A stretch of DNA of 64,000 nucleotides from Valencia hispanica (GCA_963556495.2 OY747705.1:39931798-39995797); one strand, 5' to 3'. Positions 48,247-62,826 are shown, counted from the first letter of the stretch. The notes: generated by a model not told the origin, from the letters alone. A program made the numbers and translations.

Positions 48247-50058
48247 CCTGTGTCAGTAGCACCTGAACTCTATTCCACCAAGGCCTGCAATGACTTTGCC
48301 AAATTCTTCACAGACAAAATCCAAAATATTAGACAAGTGTTGGTTCATTAACGGCAGGTTTAGGTTATGTACAGTGTCCACGGAAAATCCGTTTAAACAC
48401 CATGAAACGGTTTTATCTCATAAACAGCAAAGATCTGGAGGACATCTTACGTCAACTGAACTCCTCCTCTTGCTGCTTAGACATCCTGCCCAGAGGCTTT
48501 TTCAAAAAGGTCTCAAAGATCTTGGAGTCAGATCTGTTACAGATTGTGAACTCATCTTTAATGTCGGGTGTTTTCCCAGAGCCCCTGAAACAGCTGTAAT
48601 TAAACCCCTGCTGAAAAGAGACAATCTGGACAAGACACAAATGAACAACTACAGGCCCATCTCCAATCTTCCATTTTTAAGTAAGATGATTGAAAAGGCT
48701 GTTTATCATCAGCTAAATTACTTCTTAAGACAAAGCAACTGCTATGACGTCTTTCAGTCGGGTTTTAGACGGCACCACAGCACTGAGACTGCTCTGACCA
48801 AAGTCATCAATGACATCCGTTTGAATACTGACAGTGGAAAAATGTCAGTGTTAGTTTTACTGGATCTCAGTGCTGCATTTGATACTGTTGACCACATTAT
48901 TCTACTCAAACGACTGGATAACTGGGTGGGTCTCTCTGGCACTGTACTAAAGTGGTTCAAAACGTACTTAGAGAACAGGAAGTACTTTGTGTCAATAGGT
49001 AACTTTACATCTGAGCAGACGGGAATTACATATGGGGTTCCCCAGGGTTCCATCCTGGGACCTCTTCTGTTCAACATCTATATGCTCCCACTGGCACAGG
49101 TAATAAATAACAACAATATAAGTTACCCTAGCTACGCAGATGACACACAGATATATGTTAGAATGTCACCAGAAGACCAAGGGCCTGTACAGGCTCTTGG
49201 CAAATGCATTGAGGAAATTAATGACTGGATGTGCCACAATTTTCTGCAGTTGAACAATAACGGAGGTAATTGTCTTTAGAGCTGAAGAGAAAAGATTGAA
49301 GGTCACCACAAGGCTTCAGTCCATACACCTAAAAACCACCAACCACGTCAGAAATCTGGGTATAGTGATGGACTCAGACCTAAACTTTGAAAAACACATT
49401 AAGGCAATCACAAAATCAGCTTACTATCACCTTAAGAATATCTCAAGGATAAAAGATCTGATGTCTCAGCAGGACCTGGAAAAACTAGTCCATGCATTCA
49501 TCTTTAGTCGGCTTGATTATTGTAACAGCGTCTTTACAGGTCTACCTAAAAAAATCCATTAGGAAACTGCAGCTCATCCAGAACTCTGCTGCTCGAGTTC
49601 TCACTAAAACCAAAAAAGTGGACCACATCAGTCCACCTCTGAGGTCTTTACACTGGCTGCCTGTCTGTCAGAGGATAGACTTCAAAGTTCTGCTGCTGGT
49701 CTATAAAGCTCAGAATGGTTTAGGACCAAAATACATCGGTGATCTCTTGACCCAGTATGAACCTACCCGACCCCTCAGTTCATCTGGATCAGCTCTTTTA
49801 TCAATTCCCAGAGTCAGAACCAGACATGGAGAAGCTGCGTTCAGCTTCTATGCTCCACATGTCTGGAACAAACTCCTAGAAAGCCTCAGATCAGCTGAGC
49901 TTCTTTTAAGATTTTTTTTTCTCATTTTAAAATCATGGTTTTTATTCCTGTACTTTTGCTTTTTCTGCCCCCTGCTGTAATGCTTTTGATGTTTTATGTA
50001 AAGCACTTTGAATTGTCTTGTAACAGGAATTGTGCTATACAAATAAACTTGCCCTTAT
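48247..50058 (+). mobile_element. 5'-truncated L2-type LINE
   Basis: It begins within the region equivalent to 36052 of the longer LINE (GTAGCACCTGAACTCTATTC, then GGCCTGCAATGACTTTGCC). It ends with GTAAAGCACTTTGAATTG, TGTGCTATACAAATAAACTT and GCCC. Reverse transcriptase motifs are intact: [30 protein letters not shown] and SYADDTQIY (TAC at 49133). An unrelated-looking insert or rearrangement lies at about 48345-48400. Frameshifts occur near 48600, 49262 and 49555. It lacks the CCTTG tail, so it is a separate subfamily from 33240-37968. Antisense to nos1ap. Confidence 0.85.
48410..49960 (+). pseudogene. L2 LINE reverse transcriptase remnant
   Basis: Three or more frames together give RT fingers to C-terminus: [59 protein letters not shown], motif A, B and C (YADD), then DYCNSVFTGLPKK and LHWLPVCQRIDFKVLL. 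The endonuclease and ORF1 are missing. Frameshifted, non-functional. Confidence 0.85.
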
Positions 50059-51198
50059 ATTTGTTCAACCCCTTTAGAGATTTTCTTTTTACCCAACAGC
50101 CACCTCATAATTTTTTTGAGAGTTAATTTGCATGTTAATTTGTACACGGTGCACTGAGGTCTATTGTGTAAATTTAAGATGTCTGAGGAACAACCAAAAA
50201 GGGTGTGATTCAGTACATTTGCATAAAATGTCTTTCTAAAAAAATAAATCATCAAGACAATTTGATCATAATAACTATTCAGACCAAGTTGAATGAAATC
50301 TCAAATCTTAGTGAGGAAATTACAGTAATGCATCTGTGACAAACTGAAATGTGTCTTTACTTATCCAATAAAGATCACAGACACACTGTAATAGTTTGTT
50401 ACTCTGGCCACAAATCAAACAACACTGTAAAAGTTTGAGAGAACAAATTCTTCATGTGTCTTGATTGTCTTTCACTTCAACATTTATAGCATAAATTTAG
50501 TGTAGGAATACAGATATGGAATTTGAAAACAGCAACCTGGTTAAGGGTTTGTAAAATCACCTTTATGAAACACAGAGGGAGAAAGCGGAAATAAAGAGGA
50601 AATAAAAAGTTGACAAGAAAAAATAGACTTAGCTCATGTAGCTTTATTCTCTCACAACATTCCTTCACCTTTCTTTATGTCTTATTATGTACGAGCACAT
50701 TTCCAGGCATAAAATTTTAATTTATTAAAAACGCTTGAAGAATGAGGACTGTCAATCTTTGTACAATAAATCAGTTTGTGAATGTCACACGACCTTGTGA
50801 GTCCTTGAGAGTAGGCAGGCTTTGGTTCTATAACCACTTTACAAGTCTACAAACAAAAATATGTGCGCACACATACATACACACACCTAGAAATAAAGTC
50901 TACAAATTCAAAGGGTATCAGGACATACTTCCTAGGGTGCTGGTGCCTCCAATAAAAAGGCTCAATAGACAGTTTCATAAAACCCCACTGAGTTTGCAGT
51001 CTGGGGAGCTGCTTTTTCATTAGCTGCTAGAGTATTGAAAAGATAGGTCTTTGTCTGACAAGCCTGAAAATAAAGAGTGGGGGGACCCTCCATCTTTCTG
51101 AGTTTAGGAGTAAGAAGAAGTACAGGCAGCTTTGGCTCTTTCATAAAAGGGTAGAGGACTTAAGGGAGGCTATAACTAAACATGACTTTTCTGTTTTT

Positions 51199-51255
51199 CC
51201 ATCCATCCATCCATCCATCCATCCATCCATCCATCCATCCATCCATCCATCCATC
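51199..51255. repeat. (CATC)n microsatellite
   Basis: About 14 uninterrupted tetranucleotide units. Confidence 0.97.
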
Positions 51256-51984
51256 GGCTAATGACAATACCAAAAAATTTGGAGGAAAATCTAGATGTGA
51301 CAAGATTTCTCTGTATTCTCCTTATGCCTAGCCTAAAGAGTAAGGTTGTGAGACAGAGCCCTTTGTCTTGAAAAGAATACATCCAAACTTGTGGGGAGAA
51401 TGTTATGGTCTGACAAAATTGAGGCACAGACTCAACCCTGATCTTTTCCTGCTCTGATCCCAAATTTTTCACTTTTGTGTATCTTGTAAAAAATAAAAAC
51501 AATATCCAAAATGATTTTATTAAAGTCTAGCACTTCATTGGTAGGAATCAAAATCTACAATGTCAAAAACTAAATTGTTTCTATATCAACTTTATTCCAA
51601 TGGACAGGTGCTTAGTCATACATTGAAGGGGAATTTATTTTGTTTATCTGATGTATTTCAGCCATAACTATTTAATCTTAAACCCTAAAGCTCTATTAGT
51701 AAGCACTTTACTGAAGTTTACACACATTTGTAAGAAGTTGTAAAATGCACCTTTTCTACTTTAAATACCATTAACATATGTAGAAAACATGTAGCTTCAA
51801 TAACAAATGTTACCACATCATTATAAAACTTTGGACATGGCTTTTTTTTAACAAATAAATGGATTTGAAATAAAACAACAATTATGATCTGTTTTCTGCA
51901 GGTTCTAAATGTAAAGAAACATCAAGGGACATGCTTGTTTCTCATATCTGAAGTGCCTATTCAATCCAGGCAACTGTCTAACAG

Positions 51985-52125
51985 AGAGGATCCCATCTCA
52001 ATCTCCTCAGCCAACTCCTACATCCATTCACAGGGACATTGAGACAACTCCAAACCTGCCCTGAAACATGATCTTTACAGGGTGACCTGGGTGTGCCCCA
52101 GGCAATTGTACCTGGCCTCCATGTA
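51985..52125 (-). mobile_element. Possible RTE/Rex3-like LINE relic
   Basis: CAGGGACATTGAGACAACTC, CTGCCCTGAAACATGATC and GTGACCTGGGTGTGCCCCAG resemble, in antisense, the end of the RTE reverse transcriptase frame common in fish. It is short and decayed. Confidence 0.35.
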
Positions 52126-53900
52126 TTTAAAAACATGCCCAAGTCAGTCAGGTTACCCGTTTTAATGTGGAAGAGCCAACATGCTGTAATTATTTATTGT
52201 AGGACCAAGATGATTGCAATAATTTAAAGTGGTTACATTAATTTGTACTATCACCTAACACCTCAAACCTTCCAACAAGCATTACAACCAGTCAAATCAA
52301 ACGCTGACAGAGAGGTTTACGAGCCTTTGCAGGGGAAAACCTGTGCATTAATCTTGCCAATGTTAGGTCTAAATCCATCAAGGCCCACTAATGATGGGAT
52401 GGGAGGAAAAGACGAGGAAAGGGTGCTGTGAGTCGAGGGCTGCCTGCCTGTAGCACAGCACTCATAGATCAAGGAGCCTACACCTGCCTGACAGAAGCTT
52501 AAAGTGGGCCAGAGGCAAAATCTTGCAACAGCTTTTGTTGTACAGCCTCACTTTAAATGCAAGCACACTTGCTATACCCTAAAGGTATCCAATTGACCAC
52601 TTGGCCCTTATTTCTAAGACACCGTAGCAAAGGTTAACAAAAACAGGACAGATTGCATATTGATATCTGTAATTTTACTTAAGTACAACATTTTGCTCTA
52701 GCTCCATTCTACAATTTTTTTGTAGTTTAATTTACAAAAGTAAATCCAAGAAACGTATTCAGAGTGAACATGTTTCTGCTTAGTATATATGTTATTCCTT
52801 ACAAAATCTGGAGACTTTTCCATTGATTGTCAATTTTTATATTGTGTAAACAGTACAGTCACAACTAGTGTTCTTAGCACATCCTAACTCTTAACATTCT
52901 ATCTATATATACAGAGCTGGGTAAATCGGCCTTTGAATATGCTGCCTCCCACATCCCTGCAACAACTGAAACGTCCCAATCTAATTACTAGTTTTTCTAT
53001 CTGTTCAGCTTCTGCCCATGCTTGACAATGGCATGGTAAACCATAAATAAGCACGGGGACAACTCTTTTCCTCTTCAAAGTTTATTTTGAGGTATATCAG
53101 GTTGAAAACCTTCAAACAGAAACAAGATTGTACAATTATCAATCTCAAACACAATGAAATGTTTTAGCTCATTTGTCAAATATTTTTTAATGTTTAAATG
53201 TTACTTTATGTTAAATGGTTTTAACTTGCGATGTTAGACACATTTCAAACTATAATTACAAAGTGTGATCAATGCATCACCTGCAGCACTTTAAACAGTA
53301 TATTTTAAACACCAACATCAGACAAAGATAAATCAAATCTAAGCAGGCTATTTCATTCAGTCAATTCAAGACAGCAAACATGGTTTAAGTCAAACATACC
53401 GGTAGCCTCTTTGTGGTTTTCCCCAGGCTGAACAGTTGTCTCTGCTGTCTACTGCATCCACTCTGATGGGTAGACTGAATCTGTTTGTGCACTATAGACA
53501 AGCGCTTCCACTCAGCTGATCAGCCATGATTTTCCTCACCTCAGCAGGGAGAACTGTTCTTCTCCACAGCCTTTAGGTGGCAGCATGATTGGGTGACTGA
53601 TCTGACCCTGATTTTGGACTTGACATTACTCTTGGAGATATAAAAAGCTTTTAAATACAATTGTAAGTTCAGCTAACAATGCCTGTTGTTGGCGTAATCT
53701 ACAGAAACAATCTGTGTGTCACCCATTTAAAAAAGAAAAAGCAAAGTCAAATTTTATAATATAATACAATTTGGATTATCAATGAGTCATACCAAAACAT
53801 AGTAAAACATGCGAGTGCTACCTTGTTACTTCAGCAAACTCATCAATAAAAAACATTGTCCTGTGTAAAATCTAACCTAACAGAAGGCCCACTAGATGTA

Positions 53901-55457
53901 CAGGTCCTTCTCAAAAAATTAGCATATTGTGATAAAGTTCATTATTTTCCATAATGTAATGATAAAAATTAAACTTTCATATATTTTAGATTCATTGCAC
54001 ACCAACTGAAATATTTCAGGTCTTTTATTGTTTTAAAACTGATGATTTTGGCATACAGCTCATGAATACCCAAAATTCCTATCTCAAAAAATAAGCATAT
54101 TTCATCCGACCAATAAAAGAAAAGGGTTTTTAATATAAAAAAAGTCAACCTTCAAATAATTATGTTCAATTATGCACTCAATACTTGGTCGGGAGTCCTT
54201 TTGCAGAAATGACAGCTTCAATGCGGCGTGGCATGGAGGCAATCAGCCTGTGGCACTGCTGAGGTGTTATGGAGGCCCAGGATGCTTCGATTAGCGGCCT
54301 TAAGCTCATCCAGAGTGTTGGGTCTTGCATCTCTCAACTTCGTCTTCACAATATCCCACAGATTCTCTATGGGGTTCAGGTCAGGAGAGTTGGCAGGCCA
54401 ATTGAGCACATTAATACCATGGCACTGTGAGCAGGTGCCAGGTCGTGCTGAAAAGTGAAATCTTCATCTCCATAAAGCTTTTCAGCAGATGGAAGCATGA
54501 AGTGCTCCAAAATCTCCTGATAGCTAGCTGCATTGACCCTGCCCTTGATAAAACACAGTGGACCAACACCAGCAGCTGACATGGCACCCCAGACTATCAC
54601 TGACTGTGGGTACTTGACACTGGACTTCAGGCATTTTGGCATTTCCTTCTCCCCAGTCTTCCTCCAGACTCTGGCACCTTGATTTCCGAATGACATGCAA
54701 GTACTTTGGACCACTGGGCAACAGTCCAGTGCTGCTTCTCTGTAGCCCAGGTCAGGCGCTTCTGCCGCTGTTTCTGGTTCAAAATTGGCTTGACCTGGGG
54801 AATGCGACACCTGTAGCCCATTTCCTGCACACGCCTGTGCACGGTGGCTCTGGATGTTTCTACTCCAGACTCAGTCCACTGCTTCCGCAGGTCCCCCAAG
54901 GTCTGGAATCGGTCCTTCTCCACAATCTTCCTCAGGGTCCGGTCACCTCTTCTCGTTGTGCAGCGTTTTCTGCCACACTTTTTCCTTCCCACAGACTTCC
55001 CACTGAGGTGCCTTGATACAGCACTCTGGGAACAGCCTATTCGTTCAAAAATTTCTTTCTGTGTCTTACCCTCTTGCTTGAGGGTGTCAATGATGGCCTT
55101 CTGGGCAGCAGTCAGGTCGGCAGTCTTACCCATGATTGCGGTTTTGAGTAATGAACCAGGCTGGGAGTTTTTAAAAGCCTCAGGAATCTTTTGCAGGTGT
55201 TTAGAGTTAATTAGTTGATTCAGATGATTAATAGCTCGTTTAGAGAACCTTTTCATGATATGCTAATTTTTTGAGATAGGAATTTTGGGTTTTCATGAGC
55301 TGTATGCCAAAATTATCAGTTTTAAAACAATAAAAGACCTGAAATATTTCAGTTGGTGTGCAATGAATCTAAAATATATGAATGTTTAATTTTTATCATT
55401 ACATTATGGAAAATAAGAAACTTTATCACAATATGCACATTTTTTGAGAAGAACCTG
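53901..55457 (-). mobile_element. Tc1 element with long IR/DR ends
   Basis: The outer ends are CAGGTCCTTCTCAAAAAA at 53901 and its inverted counterpart TTTTTTGAGAAGAACCTG ending 55457, flanked by TA on both sides. Each terminal inverted repeat is about 200 bases (53901-54110 and 55255-55457). Each holds two copies of the CTCAAAAAATTAGCATA motif (about 53909 and 54085), the IR/DR layout known from fish Tc1 elements such as Sleeping Beauty relatives. The transposase gene is broken (54178-55133). Confidence 0.88.
54178..55133 (-). pseudogene. Tc1 transposase, frameshifted, first catalytic Asp lost
   Basis: It starts at ATG 55133 (MGKTADLTAAQKAIIDTL) with a paired HTH (KEIFERIGCSQSAVSRHL) and a GRKRCTT linker, running to WSKVL near 54710. 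There a deletion plus frameshift removes the block that should hold the first catalytic Asp, and the next frame resumes at SFGNQGARVWRK. The second Asp (FQHDLAPAHSA) is present. Another frameshift near 54420 precedes WPANSPDLNPIENLW with the catalytic Glu. A third shift before the C-terminus leads to LPTKY and a stop at 54178-54180. Confidence 0.85.
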
Positions 55458-55459
55458 TA

Positions 55460-57079
<1,620 letters not shown>

Positions 57080-57245
57080 TGGTACAGTACATACAAGTGT
57101 TCATACCGGCTGAACTTTTTTATTCATTCACATTCTACAGAGATTTTTGTGATCGACCAGCATCAAGTAATATATAACATGAAGTGGAATAAAATCTCTA
57201 CATGACTTAAAACTCAACAGCTCCCCTGAATCAATACTACACCAT

Positions 57246-57312
57246 ACAATACTTTATTTACATAGCACTTTAAAAACAACACATGGTGCTGTAGAGCAGA
57301 AACATACAAACA
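57246..57312 (-). repeat. LINE-type 3' tail, minus orientation
   Basis: On the minus strand it reads ACAGCACCATGTGTTGTTTT, AAAGTGCTATGTAAATAAAG. This is one of the few LINE tails here in the same orientation as nos1ap. Confidence 0.5.
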
Positions 57313-57854
57313 CAATAAGAACGATAGATAACACATTTTTAGTTACTAATAATTGTCAATAATTTGTAGAAACAGCTTTCATTGCAATTACAGCTGCAAA
57401 TATGGGGTAAGTCTCTACTAGCTCTGCTCATCTGGAGGCTGACATATTTTACACTTTTTTGCAAATTACCATAAGCTTAGTCAGTGCCCATGAAGAGTTC
57501 CAAAAAAACAAAGAAAAAAAAAAATTCAAGTCTTGCCACCAATTCACAACTGGACTTAGGTGTAAGTTTTGACTTGATAATTTTTTTACATTTATTATAT
57601 GATTTAAACCATTTTCTTTTAGCTCTGGGTGTCTTGCATAGCTGAAAGGTGAGCTGAAAGGCATACCTGTTTAAAATCAGCTAAATCTCAAAATATGTGT
57701 TAACTTCATTAGATGATTCTTTCCGTAACACACCTCTTGCAGGCTTTTCTAAAAATATACCTGCTAATTTTGCAAATCTCAGTTGATTTCAAAGTGACTA
57801 TAAATCAGTTTCACATGGTACTTTTATCTGCATTTGTTCTTTGCTGGCTGAAAA

Positions 57855-57898
57855 ACAAATTGCTTCCTGGGGTCAATAAAGCTCATCTTATCTTAAAG
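57855..57898 (+). repeat. LINE-type 3' tail (ATCTT repeats)
   Basis: TGCTTCCTGGGGTCAATAAA followed by CATCTTATCTTA resembles fish Rex1/CR1-type endings. Confidence 0.5.
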
Positions 57899-58540
57899 GT
57901 AAAGTGTGGTTGGTCTCAAAATCACCCTTTATTGTTTTGTTGCTGGAAATCATAGATTTTTTCACTTTCAGCTAATCAATCTGCAACTCTCACTTTCTGC
58001 AGTGGGAGAAGTTACCTTTTCACAGTCTATCCCTGTTTTAGACTCCAACATGGAAACGCTCACATTAAAATAAGGTACATGAAAGTTCTGAAGAAAATAA
58101 GATCAGAGGAAAAAAAAGGTTTTTGGTCTCACTGTCTAAATAACCCCTAATTTGCAGCCTGAGTAGTACTCAGTCATAGCATTTTAATTTTGGGATGGTG
58201 ACTGAACAGTGCTCTATGAGATATCCAGCTTGGGGCATTGTTTTCTAATTTCACTCTGCTTTAAACCTCTTGACAACTTCCTCCCTGACCAGCCTGCTGT
58301 GTTCCTTGTTCTTCATGATGGGGTTTACTCTCCAATATTCTCTAACAATCATCTCCGACCTTCACAAAACAGCTGGATTTATACTGACTAAATTACACAT
58401 ATGAACTCTATTTAACAGTTATGTGACTTTGACAACTGGTCAAACTGGATTTTATTTAGGGGCATCAGAGTAAAGGGAGCCAAATAAAAATGTATGCCAC
58501 ATTTTCATATTTTACTTGTTAAATATATGAAAACAATGCA

Positions 58541-60227
58541 TCATTTTCTTTCCATTTCACAATTATGTGATAATTTGTGTTGATTTACCACTTAAAATAA
58601 GAATAAAATATATTTAATTTTGTGGTTTTAATTAAATAATGTCTTAAGGAGCATTTCATATATCAGTTCATATCAGGAACCTTATGCATTAACCAGAGTG
58701 GTTTCCTGTAGACATTTTTTTCATCTGAGCCAAGCAGCAACCTTTTTGCAAGTTGTGTTGGGAGAGGAGTCTCTATTATAATGTCAGGATACCTGCTCTA
58801 GGAAAACAGCAACTCAGTGAAATGCACCTAACAAAACACATCAGGACAGAGATCAGGGTAATTATGTAAGTTTAAGGTTCAGGGTAGCATAGTCAAAAAA
58901 ATGTTATTAATAATTAAAGCAGAAAGGTATGTCTAACCATAACTAAATTAAAACGTGACAATTTTTTTTATTTGGGTCTGGTGAAATGTTTAAAAGACAG
59001 CGTCTGGTACAGTTTTCAATAGGGAGTTTTTTGTTTTAATAATGTTCAGTATAAACTAAAAAAATTAAAAAGGCTTTATCTAAATAGCCACGTTAACTAC
59101 AGATCACAGTTTTTTTTTAGGTAAAGGCAAATTTTTGCACTTTCAGCAGGAATTGGTGACAAAATTCCAGACAGTATCATACAAGACTTTTTCTAGACCT
59201 ATTCAAACGACATATTTCTATAAACGAAACAATAGACTTATTCCTTGAAAGCTAAAATCAAGAAAATTTACTTGAATTAATTTGTTACATGCTTGGCCTG
59301 CAAGAAACTTTTTTATTCATCTTTGTATTTCTAATCAAAACATGTTGATGCATTTAAACAAATCAACATTTCAGGATAAAACAAAATGTCAAAATTTTCA
59401 CAAAATTTTCAAAATGTAAAATTTAAGCTAAACTTTAAAAATAAAAAGAAGTACAAACAGTTCTCTCAATAGTAAAATGGTGACAAATTCTCAAGGCATA
59501 GAGTAGGATAATATATTAATCACACATTGCTGTCCTCCCACTTTCACCTTGATCAAAAACACAAATCCCTACTGATAATCTACAGTAGTAAACAAACCGA
59601 GTAAACAAAAGTTACTATGCGGCTCTGCCAGCTGAGCCACACAGTTGTGCTTATAAACCTCCCAACAAGTCCAGAGCACATTTTCCTAGTTTTAAATAGA
59701 TGCTTGCGAAGAGTTCCCAAAGGCCTGAAAGCAGACAGTCTGACGGTGCTGTATCAAATCACTTACACTATGAGGCCACACAAACACAAGCACTGGATTA
59801 CTTTTCTTGGCTCAGATGCCAATACACTGCAGACAGCCACTGAAGAGTGAGAGCTATTTCTGCAGACAAGCCACACACAAACAGACATGGTTTTGACTGG
59901 ATTAAACTGTGGTTTATTACAGGCACGTATGGTCTTATCACCAATCAAGGTAGGAATCTGTGGATTAAGTTCCTTACCCCTTTTATTACCAACTTACTAT
60001 CTAAAATACTTAAAATTGGTAGGTGTGGTAGGTGTGCTGTTGGGAAATAATGTATAGGCTGTTTCTACTTTGAAACTCACTTATGGATTTGATTCGATTT
60101 GCTTTCTATCGGGCCTTCAGAAATGCACAATATTGCCGTAAGTACTCTCTCATCTTTTTCACGCACATATTAGCTTTATTACATCCAACTCTTGATTAAC
60201 AGGGTTTAATATGGTGTCGGCCGACCC
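58541..60227. other. nos1ap intron, unassigned
   Basis: AT-rich; no feature that I can support. Confidence 0.5.
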
Positions 60228-60560
60228 TTTGGAAATTTCCATCTTCAACTCTTCTGGGAAGGTATTCCCCAAGGTTTAGGAGTGAAATTGTTGTAAATAT
60301 TTACCATTTCTTCTAAAAGCTCATTTGTGAGGTCACACACTGATGTGGAACAAAAAGGAAAAGCATCTCACAGTTTCTATTCTATTTTTTTCCAAACATG
60401 TTCTATCAAGCTGAATTCAGGACTCTGTCCAGGCCAGTCAACAACTTCCACCCCAAAAATGATCACCCATATGTTTATGGCTCCTGGTCTCATGTGCATT
60501 CATATTGGAACAGGGAGTGGTCTACCCCTGACTGTTCCCACAGAGTTGGGAACATGAAAT
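60228..60560 (-). mobile_element. Degenerate Tc1-like relic
   Basis: TTTGTGAGGTCACACACTGA, TGTTCTATCAAGCTGAATTC, AGGACTCTGTCCAGGCCAGT, CATATTGGAACAGGGAGTGG and TGGGAACATGAAATTGTCAA follow the antisense Tc1 consensus. Same family as 16730-17835 and 7690-8415. It is truncated on both sides. Confidence 0.65.
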
Positions 60561-61325
60561 TGTCAACAAAATAAAAAGTAGGCTGAAGAAGAGTTGCTCA
60601 CTGAAACTATGGGTCTAAGCTAGACTTCTGAGCTACATTATCTCTGCACCTTTGTTTTTTTTTGTTTTTTTTTTTTACCACTTTTACATTGCAGAACTAG
60701 TTTATTTGGTGTTAAGTCTCCAGGCATAGAACTGACTTTCAGGCATTGCCTACAAATGTCTAATGTGGTCGAGGTTGAGGGCTTTGGCAAAATGTATTCC
60801 AGAGGCCTAACGTTAATCTGATATGTCAATTCAAAAACCAGTTCTAATTAAATCCTAGAACAAAAATGAAGGAAATTAGTGTTTGGTCAGTTATTTTGTA
60901 TTTTTTTGGTAACATTGTTTCCTTGCAACAAATCTTGTGCCTTTGCAAAGCCTGCTAATTTCAGTTTAAACTATGCCATATTTCAAGGGAAATTTGTGGT
61001 TTAAGCAGCAAAGTTCATTTGTGCTCTTGAAAAACTTGCCAGATCTCTTCTGCCAAAAATCAAGACCTTCAGGCTCTACGAATATTTGCAGCTGCCAACA
61101 TGGACAGGCCAAATGAGTTCTGGTGAAGAGCTTTATGGCCAGACAAAACATTTTTGGCCACAATAACAAGAAGTATGTTTGGAGGTGCAAGAACAGGTTT
61201 TCAAGGTGGAAAGACTACCTTCAATTTCCTCAACTTTATTTCAAATCAGTAGTTAAAAGGTTGAAACCTGAACAAAAAACAGTGTGAAGTACATTCCAAC
61301 ATAGTTGTATAATTCTGACTATATG
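60561..61325. other. nos1ap intron, unassigned
   Basis: A poly(T) tract (60655-60676) is the only notable feature. Confidence 0.5.
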
Positions 61326-61327
61326 TA

Positions 61328-62824
61328 AACTCAGTAAAAAAAAGAAACGCCCCTTTTTCAGGCTGTGTATTTCAACAATAATGCTGTAAAACTCCAAAGA
61401 ACTTTACAGATCTTCATTGTAAAGGGTTTAAACAATGTTTTCCATGCATGTTCAATTAACCATAATCAATTAATTAACATGCACCTGTGGAATGGTCGTT
61501 AAGACCTTAACAGCTTACAGAAAGTAGGCATTTAAGGTCACAGTTCTAAAAACGCAGGACACTAAAGATACTTTTCTACCGACTGTGAAAAACACCCAAA
61601 GAAAGATGCCCAGGGTCCCTGCTCATCTGCGTGAACGTGCATTAGGCATGCTGCAGGGAGGCATGAGGACTGCTGATGTGGCTAGGGCAATAAAGTGCCA
61701 TGTCCGCACTTTGAGACGCCTAAGACAGCGCTACAGGGAGACAGGAAGGACAGCTGATCATCCTCGCAGTGGAAGACCACGTCTAACAACACCTTCACAG
61801 GATCGGTACATCCGAATATCACACCTGCGTGACAGATACAGGATGGCCACAACAACTGCCCGAGTCACACCAGGAACACACAATCCCTCCATCAGTGCTC
61901 AGACTGTCCGCAATAGGCTGAGAGAGGATGGACTGAGGGCTTGTAGGCCTGTTGCAAGGCAGGTCCTTACCAGACATCACCAGCAACAACGCCGCCTATC
62001 GGCACAAACCCACCTTCGCTGGACCAGACAGGAGTGGCAAAAAGTGCTCTTCACTGATGAGTCACGGTTTTGTCTCACCAGGGGTGATGGACGGATTTGT
62101 GTTTATCGTCGAAGGAATGAGCGTTACACCAAGGCCTGTACCCTGGAGCGGGATCGATTTGGAGGTGGGGGGTCTGTCATGGTCTGGGGCGGTATATCAC
62201 ATCACCATCGGACTGAGCTTGTTGTCATTGCAGGCAATCTCAATGCCTTGTGGTACAGGGAAGACATCCTCCTCCCTCATGTGGTACCCTTTATGCATGC
62301 TCATCCGGACATGATCCTCCAGCAGGACAATGCCACCAGCCATACTGCTCGTTCTGCGCGTGAGTTTCTGCATGACAGCAATGTCAGTGTTCTGCCATGG
62401 CCAGCGAAGAGCCCGGATCTCAATCCCATTGAGCACGTCTGAGACCTGTTGGATCACTGGGTGAGGGCTAGGGCCATTCCCCCCAGAAATGTCCAGGAAC
62501 TTGCAAGTGCCTTGGTGGAAGAGTTGGGTAACATCTCACAGCAAGAACCGACAAATCTGGTCCAGTCCATGAGGAGGAGATGCACTGCAGTACTTCAAGC
62601 AGCTGGTGGCCACACCAGATACTGACTGGTACTTTTGATTTTGAGCCTCCCTTCATTCAAGGACACATTATTCTATTTCTGTTAGTCACATGTCTGTGAA
62701 ACATTTTTAGTTTATGTCTTATGGTGTTGACTCTTTTAGTGTTCATACAAATATTTACACACATTAAGTTTACTTAAAGTAAAAACAGTTGAAAGTCAGA
62801 GGACGTTTTTTTTTTTTCTGAGTT
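61328..62824 (+). mobile_element. Tc1 (DD34E) element, near intact
   Basis: The ends are inverted: AACTCAGTAAAAAAAAGAAA at 61328 and TTTTTTTCTGAGTT ending 62824, flanked by TA (61326-61327 and 62825-62826). It carries one transposase gene with a single in-frame stop. The inverted repeats are short and A-rich and have drifted. Confidence 0.85.
61585..62625 (+). pseudogene. Tc1 DD34E transposase, one premature stop
   Basis: The frame runs from ATG 61585 (alternative ATG 61606, MPRVPAHLRERAL) to TGA 62623-62625. It has 346 codons, the usual length for Tc1 transposase. The HTH (TADVARAIKCHVRTLRRL) and GRPR hook are followed by the catalytic residues in LFTDESRF, LQQDNATSHTA and SPDLNPIE, with 34 residues between the last two. 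TGA at 62440-62442 interrupts just after IEHV, where relatives have Trp (IEHVW). A single G-to-A change explains it. The remaining C-terminal reading (DLLDHW..VQELASALVEEL) stays in frame. All three catalytic residues lie upstream of the stop, but the last 61 residues are cut off. Confidence 0.88.
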
Positions 62825-62826
62825 TA

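Larger units (their letters stand above)
50059..53898. other. nos1ap intron, unassigned
   Basis: Holds the CATC microsatellite (51199-51255) and a possible RTE relic (51985-52125). 52290-52510 is a balanced-composition patch. Nothing else is recognised. Confidence 0.45.
57080..58540 (-). mobile_element. Degenerate Tc1-like relic
   Basis: Left part: GCAATTACAGCTGCAAATAT and CATCTGGAGGCTGACATATT. Right part: GACTGAACAGTGCTCTATGA, TTAAACCTCTTGACAACTTC, TGTTCCTTGTTCTTCATGAT, ACAGCTGGATTTATACTGAC and GGGGCATCAGAGTAAAGGG. The order matches the antisense consensus of a common Tc1-like family, also present at 27395-28015. Much of the middle is lost or replaced. LINE tails lie inside at 57246-57312 and 57855-57898. 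Confidence 0.6.

Noticed and set aside
50742..51023. 93-codon plus-strand frame
   Set aside because: No similarity, no splice or promoter context, AT-rich intron.
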